A stretch of DNA of 51,794 nt, taken from assembly GCA_900316455.1 (NCBI GenBank), contig ONCX01000013.1, positions 1 to 51,794 of the forward strand. Direction: 5' to 3'. This DNA is from an uncultured Eubacteriales bacterium (GTDB lineage Bacteria > Bacillota > Clostridia > Oscillospirales > Acutalibacteraceae). The position numbers and the translations under genes were made by a program. Positions 17,931 to 25,791 of this stretch are shown here, piece after piece (position 1 is the stretch's first letter; each line of letters opens with the position of its first letter). The notes below the pieces were generated by a model. The model was not told the DNA's origin and made no database searches. It saw only the letters and a list, made by a program, of their open reading frames with translations.

Positions 17931-17980
17931 AAACACGCTTTCAAAATGCATCTTGCAAAGAAAGCGTGTTTATTTTTTAA
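17931..17980. terminator. Terminator shared by convergent genes
   Basis: Arms AAACACGCTTTC (17931-17942) and GAAAGCGTGTTT (17960-17971) pair over 12 bp. TTATTTTTTAATTTTTTT follows on the plus strand; the minus-strand side has a shorter T-run. It lies at the end of the convergent SGNH gene. Confidence 0.88.
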
Positions 17981-18942
17981 TTTTTTTGCTGTTTTTCTTC
18001 CTGCCATTTTTTTAAATCGGAAATGAGAAGATCTGTTCGTATGTCTGCGCCTTCCTCAGTAAGATGAAACAGGTGGTCGAAAAAATAATCGCAGGGTAGC
18101 ATATAATCATTAAAACTTGAAATCACATCGCAATCAACGTTATCACTTAATACAGTTTGAAATCTATTTACATCGCTTTCATTATAATTAGAGTACTTAC
18201 TATCAATTAACGGATATCCGGCGATTACCATGTAGGCGCCACGGTCATTGATATATTTGTTAAAATCATTAAGTCTTTTTATAGCGTCTTCTCCTATTGG
18301 TGGAAGATGATTTATGGATGAACCTTGCAGAAATAATTCTTCTTCATTCAGTTGATCTTCCTCTGGTCTGAATATAATATCACCGTAATTATTAAAGGAA
18401 TATCTTGAATGTGAACCGACTTCATTAATATTTCCTTTATTTGTTACCGCAAGCTCCAGAGTTTTTTTATAGTAAGTATGATATACCATGGCTATCCATG
18501 TAAAATCCTTTAATCTGAGAACCCTCATGGCGTTTAAGTGATTATCTATTGTTACCCATGCAAGCGTTCTGTCAAGTATATTATCATTATAATAATCCGT
18601 ATGACAAACAACAACAATATCGCCTTTGTCTATATTAAATTTAGCCATTTGTTCATGAAAAGCACTACCCAAATTATTATGTAGTCCGAGATTAACCACA
18701 GGCATGCCCATTGATTTTTCCAATTTTTCTGAATTCATTCCGAATGCAAGGTTAGAATTTCCTACAAGAATAATTTTTGGCTCGTTAATACTTTCAAGTC
18801 TTTCAATCTTATCGTAAAATGAAGCCACATAGCTGTATTTGTATTGGCTTCCTATGACAAAGTATTTGAATACTATCATACCGAACATACCAAGAACTAA
18901 TAAACCAAAAAAAACAAGTAAATTCTGAATAAATCTTTTCAT
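17977..18942 (-). CDS. Membrane-anchored SGNH/AlgJ-like partner of MBOAT acyltransferase
   Basis: One N-terminal transmembrane helix (about residues 8-28) is followed by an extracytoplasmic SGNH-like domain. The putative catalytic serine is in ILVGNSNLAFGM, and a DHLFHLTEEG segment near the C-terminus provides the Asp-His pair. Such proteins finish O-acylation of surface polymers together with an MBOAT protein, here encoded 17 bases upstream in the same operon. GAAAGGCAG precedes the ATG. The acceptor polymer is unknown. The SGNH assignment rests on weak motifs plus the strong context. Confidence 0.72.
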   Translation of the reverse strand: MKRFIQNLLVFFGLLVLGMFGMIVFKYFVIGSQYKYSYVASFYDKIERLESINEPKIILVGNSNLAFGMNSEKLEKSMGMPVVNLGLHNNLGSAFHEQMAKFNIDKGDIVVVCHTDYYNDNILDRTLAWVTIDNHLNAMRVLRLKDFTWIAMVYHTYYKKTLELAVTNKGNINEVGSHSRYSFNNYGDIIFRPEEDQLNEEELFLQGSSINHLPPIGEDAIKRLNDFNKYINDRGAYMVIAGYPLIDSKYSNYNESDVNRFQTVLSDNVDCDVISSFNDYMLPCDYFFDHLFHLTEEGADIRTDLLISDLKKWQEEKQQKN

Positions 18943-18959
18943 TTTGAATTACTGCCTTT

Positions 18960-20396
18960 CTAAAACTGGAAATAAATAAACGCCATACTTTCGTCACTCT
19001 CGGTGGTTTGAATGTTAAAAAGCGTCCACAAAACAAGCAGTACATATGCAGCCCATCTTATGTTTTTTTTCTTTGATGAAATAACAGAGATAACATCCTT
19101 TTTCAGAGAATAATAATCGAAAAAACCGAGAACTGTAATTGAAACCAGCAGCAGTTGATTTTTAAAATTCAAATCATCAAATCCGGATTTTAAATATCCT
19201 GCAAAGTCAGACACTCCGTCAAAAAGATGAGTAATAATGTATAAAGCATCGTTTAAAGAACTTGATGCAAAGAAAATCCACGCAATCGTGCTGAATGTGA
19301 ATACTCCGAAAATTCTGAGCCATTTGACATAGCCAATGCTTTCCCTGTTTTCTTTTGAGATCAGAATATTCTCCAATGTCTGCCCCAATCCGTGTATTCC
19401 GCCCCAAATGATAAATGTGTAATTTGCTCCGTGCCATAATCCGCTGACAAGAAAAGTGACTATCAGATTAAATGCATGACGGAATTTACTGCATCGATTT
19501 CCTCCAAGAGGTATGTAAACATAGTCTCTGAACCATGTGGAGAGTGAAATATGCCACCTATTCCAGAAATCGTGTATTGATTGCGAAAAATACGGACTTT
19601 TGAAATTCGTCATAAGATCTATACCAAAAAGCTTTGCTGTTCCCACAGCGATATCAGAGTACCCTGAAAAATCACAGTAAATCTGCAATGTAAACATTAA
19701 CGCCGCGAGAACCAATGAGAAGCCCCTGTATTTTTCCGGTGTTCCGAATACCTGTCCTGTATATAACGAAAGAACGTCAGCAACGGCTATTTTTTTGAAA
19801 AAGCCCCATGCCATAATTTTTAAGCCATATGTGGCTTTATCGTAATCAAAAACGTGATGTGCTTTTATCTGGGGAAGCAAATTATTTGTACGCTCTATAG
19901 GACCCGCAACCAACTGAGGAAAAAAAGATATAAAGGCGGCGTATTTTCCCAAATGTCGTTCCGCTTGGGATGTGCCCTTATATACGTCTATGACATAACT
20001 CAATGTCTGAAACGTATAAAAAGATATTCCGACTGGAAGAATCAGATTCAGCACAATCGGATCCGGCTTCCGAGTAAATATTCCTATTATCCCGCATAGA
20101 AATTCAGCAAAAAAATTAAAGTATTTAAAAAAGAAAAGTATTCCTAAACATATGACTGCAGAGGCGGTCAAAATGTATTTTTTTATTTTCTTTGGCTTAT
20201 TTTCCATTAATAACGCAGAAGTATACGAGATAATTGTTGTGGTAAGTATCAGGACAACATATTCAGGTTTCCAGCTCATATAAAACCAGTAGCTTGCGGC
20301 AAGCAACAATATCCAGCGAAATTTGTAAGGTATGATCCAGTAAAGCGCAAAAACAATAGGCAAAAAGACAGCGAATTGAATAGAGTTAAATAACAC
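18960..20396 (-). CDS. MBOAT family O-acyltransferase (AlgI/DltB/PatA-like)
   Basis: This polytopic membrane protein carries acyl groups, usually acetyl, across the membrane to modify surface polysaccharide. Recognisable family segments are LPVGISFYTFQTLSYVIDVY, FFPQLVAGPIER, YCDFSGYSDIAVG, FWNRWHISLSTWFRDY and the catalytic histidine in SGLWHGANYTF. The length of 478 residues and about ten or more hydrophobic segments fit. The start is GTG at 20396, preceded by AAGGTGA. It forms an operon with the SGNH gene. Base composition is more AT-rich than the flanking genes, which may indicate horizontal acquisition. Confidence 0.92.
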   Translation of the reverse strand: MLFNSIQFAVFLPIVFALYWIIPYKFRWILLLAASYWFYMSWKPEYVVLILTTTIISYTSALLMENKPKKIKKYILTASAVICLGILFFFKYFNFFAEFLCGIIGIFTRKPDPIVLNLILPVGISFYTFQTLSYVIDVYKGTSQAERHLGKYAAFISFFPQLVAGPIERTNNLLPQIKAHHVFDYDKATYGLKIMAWGFFKKIAVADVLSLYTGQVFGTPEKYRGFSLVLAALMFTLQIYCDFSGYSDIAVGTAKLFGIDLMTNFKSPYFSQSIHDFWNRWHISLSTWFRDYVYIPLGGNRCSKFRHAFNLIVTFLVSGLWHGANYTFIIWGGIHGLGQTLENILISKENRESIGYVKWLRIFGVFTFSTIAWIFFASSSLNDALYIITHLFDGVSDFAGYLKSGFDDLNFKNQLLLVSITVLGFFDYYSLKKDVISVISSKKKNIRWAAYVLLVLWTLFNIQTTESDESMAFIYFQF

Positions 20397-20454
20397 AATA
20401 TCACCTTAAAAGCAAATAACAATAATTCTATTTATTTTTTTTAATACAAATTAT

Positions 20455-20483
20455 ATATTATCATATACAAATAAAAAAATCAA
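20455..20483 (-). promoter_or_regulatory. Putative promoter of the MBOAT-SGNH operon
   Basis: On the minus strand TTGATT (20478-20483) and TAATAT (20455-20460) are separated by 17 bases in a very AT-rich stretch. Confidence 0.5.
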
Positions 20484-20545
20484 TATTATTTCATTTATGC
20501 TAATACAATTTAAAACATTTTTTTATTTCGATGTAAATAAATCTA

Positions 20546-20574
20546 TTGCAACCCGCGTTTTTTTGGTGTATAAT
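20546..20574 (+). promoter_or_regulatory. Promoter of the ddl-DUF1934-argS operon
   Basis: TTGCAA (20546-20551), 17 bases, TATAAT (20569-20574). GAAAGGAAAG at 20596-20605 is the ribosome site for the ATG at 20614. Confidence 0.78.
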
Positions 20575-20613
20575 ATAAAGAACAACTCTTTTATTGAAAG
20601 GAAAGAAATTACT

Positions 20614-21677
20614 ATGAGCAACTCCGGCAAAATGAATGTTGCGGTTGTCTTCGGAGGGCAGTCCTCGGAGCATGAGGTTTCGAGAGTTTCCGTGACGATG
20701 GTACTCAACAACATTGACAGAGAAAAATACAACGTATATATGACAGGAATTACCAAGGACGGCAGATGGTATCTTTACGAGGGGAAAACTCCGGAAAGAC
20801 CACACAGGCATTCATCTCGCCCGACGCCGCGCTTCACGGCATGGTTGTGATGAGAGAGGACGGAATGCAGATTGTCAGGCTCGACGCGGTGTTCCCCGTG
20901 ATGCACGGCAAGAACGGTGAGGACGGCACAATTCAGGGCTTGTGCGAGCTTGCGCATATTCCCTGTGTCGGCTGCGACCTTACTTCGTCGGCAGTCTGTC
21001 TCGACAAGGCTCTGACAAACACGGTTCTTGGCTACGCCGGCATTCCGCAGGCGAATTTCGTATGGTTCTACGCACCGTATTTTGAAAAGCACATGGATGA
21101 AATTCTCGATCAGATAGAAGATGAGCTTGGGTATCCCTGTTTTGTCAAGCCTGCCAATGCCGGCTCGTCGGTCGGCATAAGCAAGTGCGACAGACGTTCC
21201 GACGTTATCGACGCGGTGCGTTTCGCGGCGAATCACGACAGGAAGATAGTCGTTGAGGAAAACATAGCCGGACAGGAGGTCGAAGTGGCTGTTCTGGGTA
21301 ACGACGAGCCGATAACCTCAGTAGTCGGCGAGATAATTCCAGCCGCCGAATGGTACGACTACGACTCGAAATACAATGACGAGGAAAGCAAGCTGCTCAT
21401 TCCCGCAAATCTGAGCGAGAAAACAAGCGAGCTTATCCGCAAAAGGGCAATTCAGGCATACAAGATGCTGGGCTGTTCAGGCATGGCAAGGATAGACTTC
21501 CTTGTGAGAAAGAGCGACGGTCAGCCCATGCTCAACGAGCCGAACACGCTTCCCGGATTTACCGAGATCAGCATGTATCCCAAGCTTTTTGAAGCCTCCG
21601 GAATCAGCAAGACCGAGCTTATCGACAGGCTTATAACGCTGGCGGTTGAGCGTGCAGGGAAGAGTAAACGAGCATGA
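20614..21677 (+). pseudogene. ddl: D-alanine--D-alanine ligase gene, frameshifted
   Basis: Ddl joins two D-alanines for peptidoglycan. The first frame codes MNVAVVFGGQSSEHEVSRVS through KDGRWYLYEGKTPE and then runs out of family sequence (stop at 20850). From about 20785 the family sequence continues in another frame: TTQAFISPDAALHG, VFPVMHGKNGEDGTIQG, VKPANAGSSVGISK and the metal-binding LNEPNTLPGFTEISMYP. About 9-10 residues are missing at the junction, equal to roughly 28 lost bases. CGGAAAG-like sequence on the junction suits a slip between short repeats. The rest is well conserved. Because ddl is normally essential, either another copy exists or the defect is a sequence error. Confidence 0.85.
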
Positions 21678-22090
21678 AATACACGATAAAGATATTCACC
21701 GAGATCAAGGCTGACGATTTTGATGACAGCTTTCAGGTAAGCTATCCCTGCCTTTATTCCTGTGAAAACGGAATCCACCGTCTGAAATACACCGACGAGG
21801 AAGCCGGATTTACCGTTGTGAAAATAATGCCGGACAGCCGGATAGAAATACGGCGGAAAAATTCCTTTACAATTATTTTGCAAAACGGTTTCACACACAA
21901 TGTCGAAAGCGAAACGCCCTACGGCAGCATTCCCATGGCGTTTTCCCTGCAGAAATCCAGCAATTCCCTGAATGAGGACGGCGGCATGTTAAATTATACA
22001 GCCCGCGTGGAGATCGGCGGACAGCCGCAGATCAATCAGGTGACAATGCTCCTCATTCCAGATGAAAGGAACGAAACAGACTATGACTAA
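21674..22090 (+). CDS. DUF1934 family (YwiB-like) beta-barrel protein
   Basis: The 138-residue protein has the alternating beta pattern of the DUF1934 lipocalin-like fold, including a TPYGSIPMAF segment typical of the family and a final strand block INQVTMLLIP. Its function is unknown. The ATG overlaps the ddl stop (ATGA) and its own stop overlaps argS by 8 bases, so the three are translationally coupled. A ywiB-argS pairing is known in Bacillus, which supports the call. Confidence 0.82.
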   Translation: MKYTIKIFTEIKADDFDDSFQVSYPCLYSCENGIHRLKYTDEEAGFTVVKIMPDSRIEIRRKNSFTIILQNGFTHNVESETPYGSIPMAFSLQKSSNSLNEDGGMLNYTARVEIGGQPQINQVTMLLIPDERNETDYD

Positions 22091-23801
22091 TTCAATAAAG
22101 GATATACACGCTGAAATAAAGGAAATAATAATGGCGGCAATGGGACGCGGAGTGGCTGACGAGGTTCTTCCCGCTGTTCCGGCTCCGGCTTTTTCCATCG
22201 AGACTCCCGCGGATCCGTCCTTCGGCGATTTTGCAACAAACGCGGCGATGGTTTCAGCCAAGGCTTTCAGAATGCCGCCGCGCAGGATAGCCGAAGCGAT
22301 ATGCGAGCGCATGGACTTCACAGGAACGCTTATAGAACGTGCGGAAGTCGCCGGACCTGGATTTATCAATTTCTTTGTGAGCAGGCGATATTTCAGCGAA
22401 GTGCTTCTGGGCATTCACAGGGACGGCGCGGATTACGGCAAGTCGGATTACGGCAAGGGCAGCCGCGTGCTTGTTGAATTTGTGTCGGCGAATCCCACGG
22501 GACCAATGCACATCGGCAATTCACGCGGAGGCGCTCTCGGCGACTGTCTTGCTGCTGTTCTGGAATACGCGGGATATTATGTCGAGCGTGAATTCTATGT
22601 AAACGACGCGGGCAACCAGATACAGAAGTTCGGGCTTTCGCTGGACATCCGCTATCAACAGCTGTTCAGGGGAGAGGAAGCGGTTCCGTTGCCGGAGGAT
22701 TCATACCACGGAGCTGACATAATTGACCTTGCGAAGGAATTTGCCGAAATTCACGGCGACAGCTATCTGAATAAAAGCGAGGACGAACGCCGCAGGGCAA
22801 TGGTTGAATACGCCCTTCCGAAAAACATAGCGAGAATGAAGACCGACATCGCCAAGTACCGCATAGAGTACGACACATGGTTCCTTGAAAGCACGCTTCA
22901 CAGCGACGGCGAGGTAAAGGAGATAATAGACATTCTCACCCAAAAGGGACTGACATACGAAAAGGACGGCGCTCTGTGGTACAAAGCCACTGAATTCGGC
23001 GGCGAAAAGGACGAGGTGCTTGTCCGCGCCAACGGCAATCCCACATATTTCGCTGCCGACATAGCCTATCACCGCAATAAATTTGAAAAGCGCGGATTTG
23101 ATACATGCATAGACGTGTGGGGCGCGGATCATCATGGACACGTCGCCAGAATGAAAGGCGCGATGGACGCTGTTGGTCTGGACGGCTCAAAGCTGCACGT
23201 CGTACTGATGCAATTGGTAAGACTGATGGATAACGGCGTTCTTGTAAAGGTAAGCAAGCGAACCGGAAAGGCGATACAGCTTGCCGACCTGCTCGATGAG
23301 ATTTCGGTAGACGCGGCGCGTTTCTTCTTCAACCTGCGCGAGGCAAACACCCAGATGGATTTTGACATGGGACTTGCCGTGCGCGAGGATTCGCAGAATC
23401 CCGTCTATTATGTGCAGTACGCGCACGCGAGGATATGCTCGATATTCCGCCGTGACGAGGCGAAGAAATTCAACCCGGACGAGGTAAAGCCGGAAGCGCT
23501 TGACCTTCTCACGCATCCCTCCGAGGTTGAGCTTATACGTTATCTCTCCGCTCTTCCGAACGAAATAATAGCCGCGGCGAAGGATTATGAGCCTTCGCGC
23601 ATGACGCGGTACGTCATTGAGCTTGCGTCGAAGTACCACAAATTCTACCACGACTGCCGCGTTCTTGGAAATGAAGACGACAATCTCACGGCGGCGCGTC
23701 TGCTTCTCTGCGACTGTGTGCGTCAGGTGATTGCCAATATCCTTGCGATGCTGAAGGTCACCGCACCGGAGCAGATGGTTGCGGAAGCCACGCAGGAATA
23801 A
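22083..23801 (+). CDS. argS: Arginyl-tRNA synthetase
   Basis: The enzyme charges tRNA-Arg with arginine. At 572 residues it is of normal length. An N-terminal additional domain comes first, then the class I catalytic core with the HIGH-type motif PTGPMHIGNSRGG (His143). The KMSKS-type motif has diverged to KVSKRTG. The C-terminal DALR anticodon-binding domain follows, starting around the VYYVQYAHARICSI segment. The start at 22083 is supported by AAAGGA upstream and by the family N-terminus; an in-frame ATG at 22062 adds seven residues. It is coupled to the upstream DUF1934 gene. Confidence 0.97.
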   Translation: MTNSIKDIHAEIKEIIMAAMGRGVADEVLPAVPAPAFSIETPADPSFGDFATNAAMVSAKAFRMPPRRIAEAICERMDFTGTLIERAEVAGPGFINFFVSRRYFSEVLLGIHRDGADYGKSDYGKGSRVLVEFVSANPTGPMHIGNSRGGALGDCLAAVLEYAGYYVEREFYVNDAGNQIQKFGLSLDIRYQQLFRGEEAVPLPEDSYHGADIIDLAKEFAEIHGDSYLNKSEDERRRAMVEYALPKNIARMKTDIAKYRIEYDTWFLESTLHSDGEVKEIIDILTQKGLTYEKDGALWYKATEFGGEKDEVLVRANGNPTYFAADIAYHRNKFEKRGFDTCIDVWGADHHGHVARMKGAMDAVGLDGSKLHVVLMQLVRLMDNGVLVKVSKRTGKAIQLADLLDEISVDAARFFFNLREANTQMDFDMGLAVREDSQNPVYYVQYAHARICSIFRRDEAKKFNPDEVKPEALDLLTHPSEVELIRYLSALPNEIIAAAKDYEPSRMTRYVIELASKYHKFYHDCRVLGNEDDNLTAARLLLCDCVRQVIANILAMLKVTAPEQMVAEATQE

Positions 23802-23873
23802 ATTTAAGCGCGAAAAAAGCGACAAAATTACTTTTACATTCAGGCGGGCTGTCGCAGAGAGGAGTTGAAAGAA

Positions 23874-24350
23874 ATGAGCGGAAAAAAGGTCTGCGAGCTT
23901 ACAATAATGGATATTACCGAAAGAATGCTCATGTTCCACAGCCGAGATGAGATTGCTGAAGCGTCGGATTACGCCGAATATAATTCCGGCACATGCGACG
24001 CACTTACCGACATGCGGACAGACATGGAAAAGCTTGACGAGGACGAATTTATCAGCAGGTACGACGAGATAAGCCTTGAAAAAGGCGACGAGCTTTTCGG
24101 GCTTGATGAGGAAGACCCAAAGGCGCAGTATCTTCAGGGATATTGCAGCATTATAGAGGATGTTCTTTCCATGATCAATCCAGGATATACCTACGATCAG
24201 ATGACAATGCTCAAAGAAGGCGTTCTGTTTGACGAGGAATTCGAGGAAGCATTTTACGGAGGTATGGAGCATCATCATCACGACGATGATTACGATGATG
24301 ACGATGATGACGATGATTGTGACTGCGGCTGCGGACATCATCATCACTGA
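23874..24350 (+). CDS. Small acidic protein with His/Asp/Cys-rich metal-binding tail
   Basis: I do not recognise a family. The first roughly 130 residues are helical and acidic, with no signal peptide or membrane segment. The last 26 residues are extreme: four histidines, a run of aspartates broken by one tyrosine, a CDCGCG cluster, and four histidines at the very end. Such a tail should bind nickel, zinc, cobalt or copper, as in metal-storage or chaperone tails. ATG at 23874 is preferred: AGAGAGGAG (23856-23864) ends 9 bases upstream, too close to the TTG at 23865. It follows argS by 72 bases and is probably co-transcribed. Metal storage or delivery is inference. Confidence 0.8.
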   Translation: MSGKKVCELTIMDITERMLMFHSRDEIAEASDYAEYNSGTCDALTDMRTDMEKLDEDEFISRYDEISLEKGDELFGLDEEDPKAQYLQGYCSIIEDVLSMINPGYTYDQMTMLKEGVLFDEEFEEAFYGGMEHHHHDDDYDDDDDDDDCDCGCGHHHH

Positions 24351-24365
24351 AAAACATTGATAAGC

Positions 24366-24427
24366 AAAAAACGCTTTCCACGGTTGACGCGTTATAATTG
24401 ACGCGCCGTATGGAAAGCGTTTTTTTT
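24366..24427. terminator. Bidirectional terminator between convergent genes
   Basis: AAAAACGCTTTCCA (24367-24380) pairs with TGGAAAGCGTTTTT (24411-24424), flanked by an A-run and a T-run, so it can work on both strands. It separates the argS operon from the convergent deacetylase gene. Confidence 0.88.
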
Positions 24428-24430
24428 ATA

Positions 24431-25699
24431 TTATTTTTCGCCGCTGGAAGTTTCCTGTTTGGGAATCACCTTAATTTTACATGTCGCTGTCTTTCCGCTT
24501 GTGGTTTTAGCTGTTATTACCGCCTCTCCGACGGCAATTCCGGTAATCGTTCCGCCCATGTCAGTTTTTGCGACAGAATCGTCTGAGCTTTCCCACACGA
24601 CAAAATCAGTGCTTTCCTCCGGAGTCATAGCGGCTTCAAGCGTAAATTCCGAACCGGTTGGGATTTCAAGCTCCGGCGGGTTCAGGACGACCGATTCAGC
24701 CGGAATATCAGGATTATCCCGACTGTACGCGCATACGAATTCATAGGAATAGTCAGGGTAATGATCGAGCGTCTCAAACACATATCCTCTCTTGCGTAAT
24801 ATGGGAACCATTGTTCTTATGACATTCGGCGTAAAATTTTTGTCGTGCATAAGAATAATTTCCTGATTTTTGGTACAGTAGGTGTAAATCATTTTGCAGG
24901 ATAGTTCATATGTACCTTTTGAACTTGCGTCGCCCGCAGACATGGTCCAGTCAAATACCCTGTAGCCGAGGTCGTGCGCTCCGTTCACGATTCTTCTCAT
25001 GGTGAGATGATCGGCTGTTTCGTTGTTGCTTCCGCCGGGGAATCTGAGAATATTGGATCGCTGCCCTGTAATTTCCTCAAGATGGTCATTCATTATTTCA
25101 AGATCGGTGTAATAAATGTACTGATTGCTGTAGCAGCGCGACGTCCTGTTGAAGCGCGTGTGAAGAGCAAGAGCGTGTCCCTCATCAGCCATTCGTTTGA
25201 CTATCGGGAAGTAAATGGAATCGACAAGAAAAAAAGTCGCTTTTGCGTCAGTTTCCTTGAGCGCGTCCAGAATAAAGCCTGCGGAAGACAATGGTCCGTC
25301 GTCAATGGAAAGGTAGCAGGTCTTTTTCACCGTCACGCGGCATTCCGCGCTGCGTCCGAATTCATTTCTCGCGGTAATCACGCATTCTCCAAGGTCAACG
25401 CCTCTCACGCTGCCGTCATTTTCCACAGCGGCGATACTGCTGTCGGAGCTTTTCCACTCTATCTTATTTCCACCGGTTGCAATTATTGAGCGGGTAATCC
25501 CGAATCCCAGTTCCATGCTTGTATCGCTGAGAGAAACGTCAACGGGCTGTTCGGAGGAATTCACGATATCCGCTGAAGAAACGTCTCTGGGCGTGTCTTT
25601 TTCGGAATCCCCGCATGAAACGGCAGCGCATAGCAAAAGCAGCGCGGACAGTATCATTATTAATGTATGTGCTTTTGGGAATCTTACATTTATAAGCAA
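24431..25699 (-). CDS. Lipoprotein polysaccharide deacetylase with two Ig-like (Big2) domains
   Basis: NodB-type enzymes remove N-acetyl or O-acetyl groups from wall or other glycans. A signal peptide ends in a lipobox with Cys29 (AAVSC), so the protein is tethered outside the membrane. A Big2 Ig-like domain comes first (about 52-125). The NodB domain then carries SIDDGP (metal Asp), HALALHT (H-x4-H type metal ligands), RFPGGS and ILMHDKNF. A second Big2 domain ends the protein (about 340-415). The start is TTG at 25699 with GAGGGA upstream. The Ig-like domains probably bind or space the enzyme from the wall. The substrate is not known; peptidoglycan is plausible. Confidence 0.9.
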   Translation of the reverse strand: MLINVRFPKAHTLIMILSALLLLCAAVSCGDSEKDTPRDVSSADIVNSSEQPVDVSLSDTSMELGFGITRSIIATGGNKIEWKSSDSSIAAVENDGSVRGVDLGECVITARNEFGRSAECRVTVKKTCYLSIDDGPLSSAGFILDALKETDAKATFFLVDSIYFPIVKRMADEGHALALHTRFNRTSRCYSNQYIYYTDLEIMNDHLEEITGQRSNILRFPGGSNNETADHLTMRRIVNGAHDLGYRVFDWTMSAGDASSKGTYELSCKMIYTYCTKNQEIILMHDKNFTPNVIRTMVPILRKRGYVFETLDHYPDYSYEFVCAYSRDNPDIPAESVVLNPPELEIPTGSEFTLEAAMTPEESTDFVVWESSDDSVAKTDMGGTITGIAVGEAVITAKTTSGKTATCKIKVIPKQETSSGEK

Positions 25700-25716
25700 T
25701 TATATCCCTCTTTTCA

Positions 25717-25767
25717 CAAAAAAATAATATACGCACCCGATTTATACAAAATGAACAAATCGGGTGC
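25717..25767 (-). terminator. Terminator of the carAB operon
   Basis: GCACCCGATTT (25733-25743) and AAATCGGGTGC (25757-25767) form a perfect 11-bp stem; on the minus strand it is followed by an AT stretch and a T-run (25717-25724). Confidence 0.85.
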
Positions 25768-25791
25768 AATTTATTTAATAATTAGCGTGAC

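Noticed and set aside
23187-24347. Long minus-strand open frame of 386 codons opposite argS and the acidic protein
   Set aside because: It lies antisense to clear genes, has no recognisable domain and no ribosome site; the poly-Asp/His codons produce its odd N-terminus.
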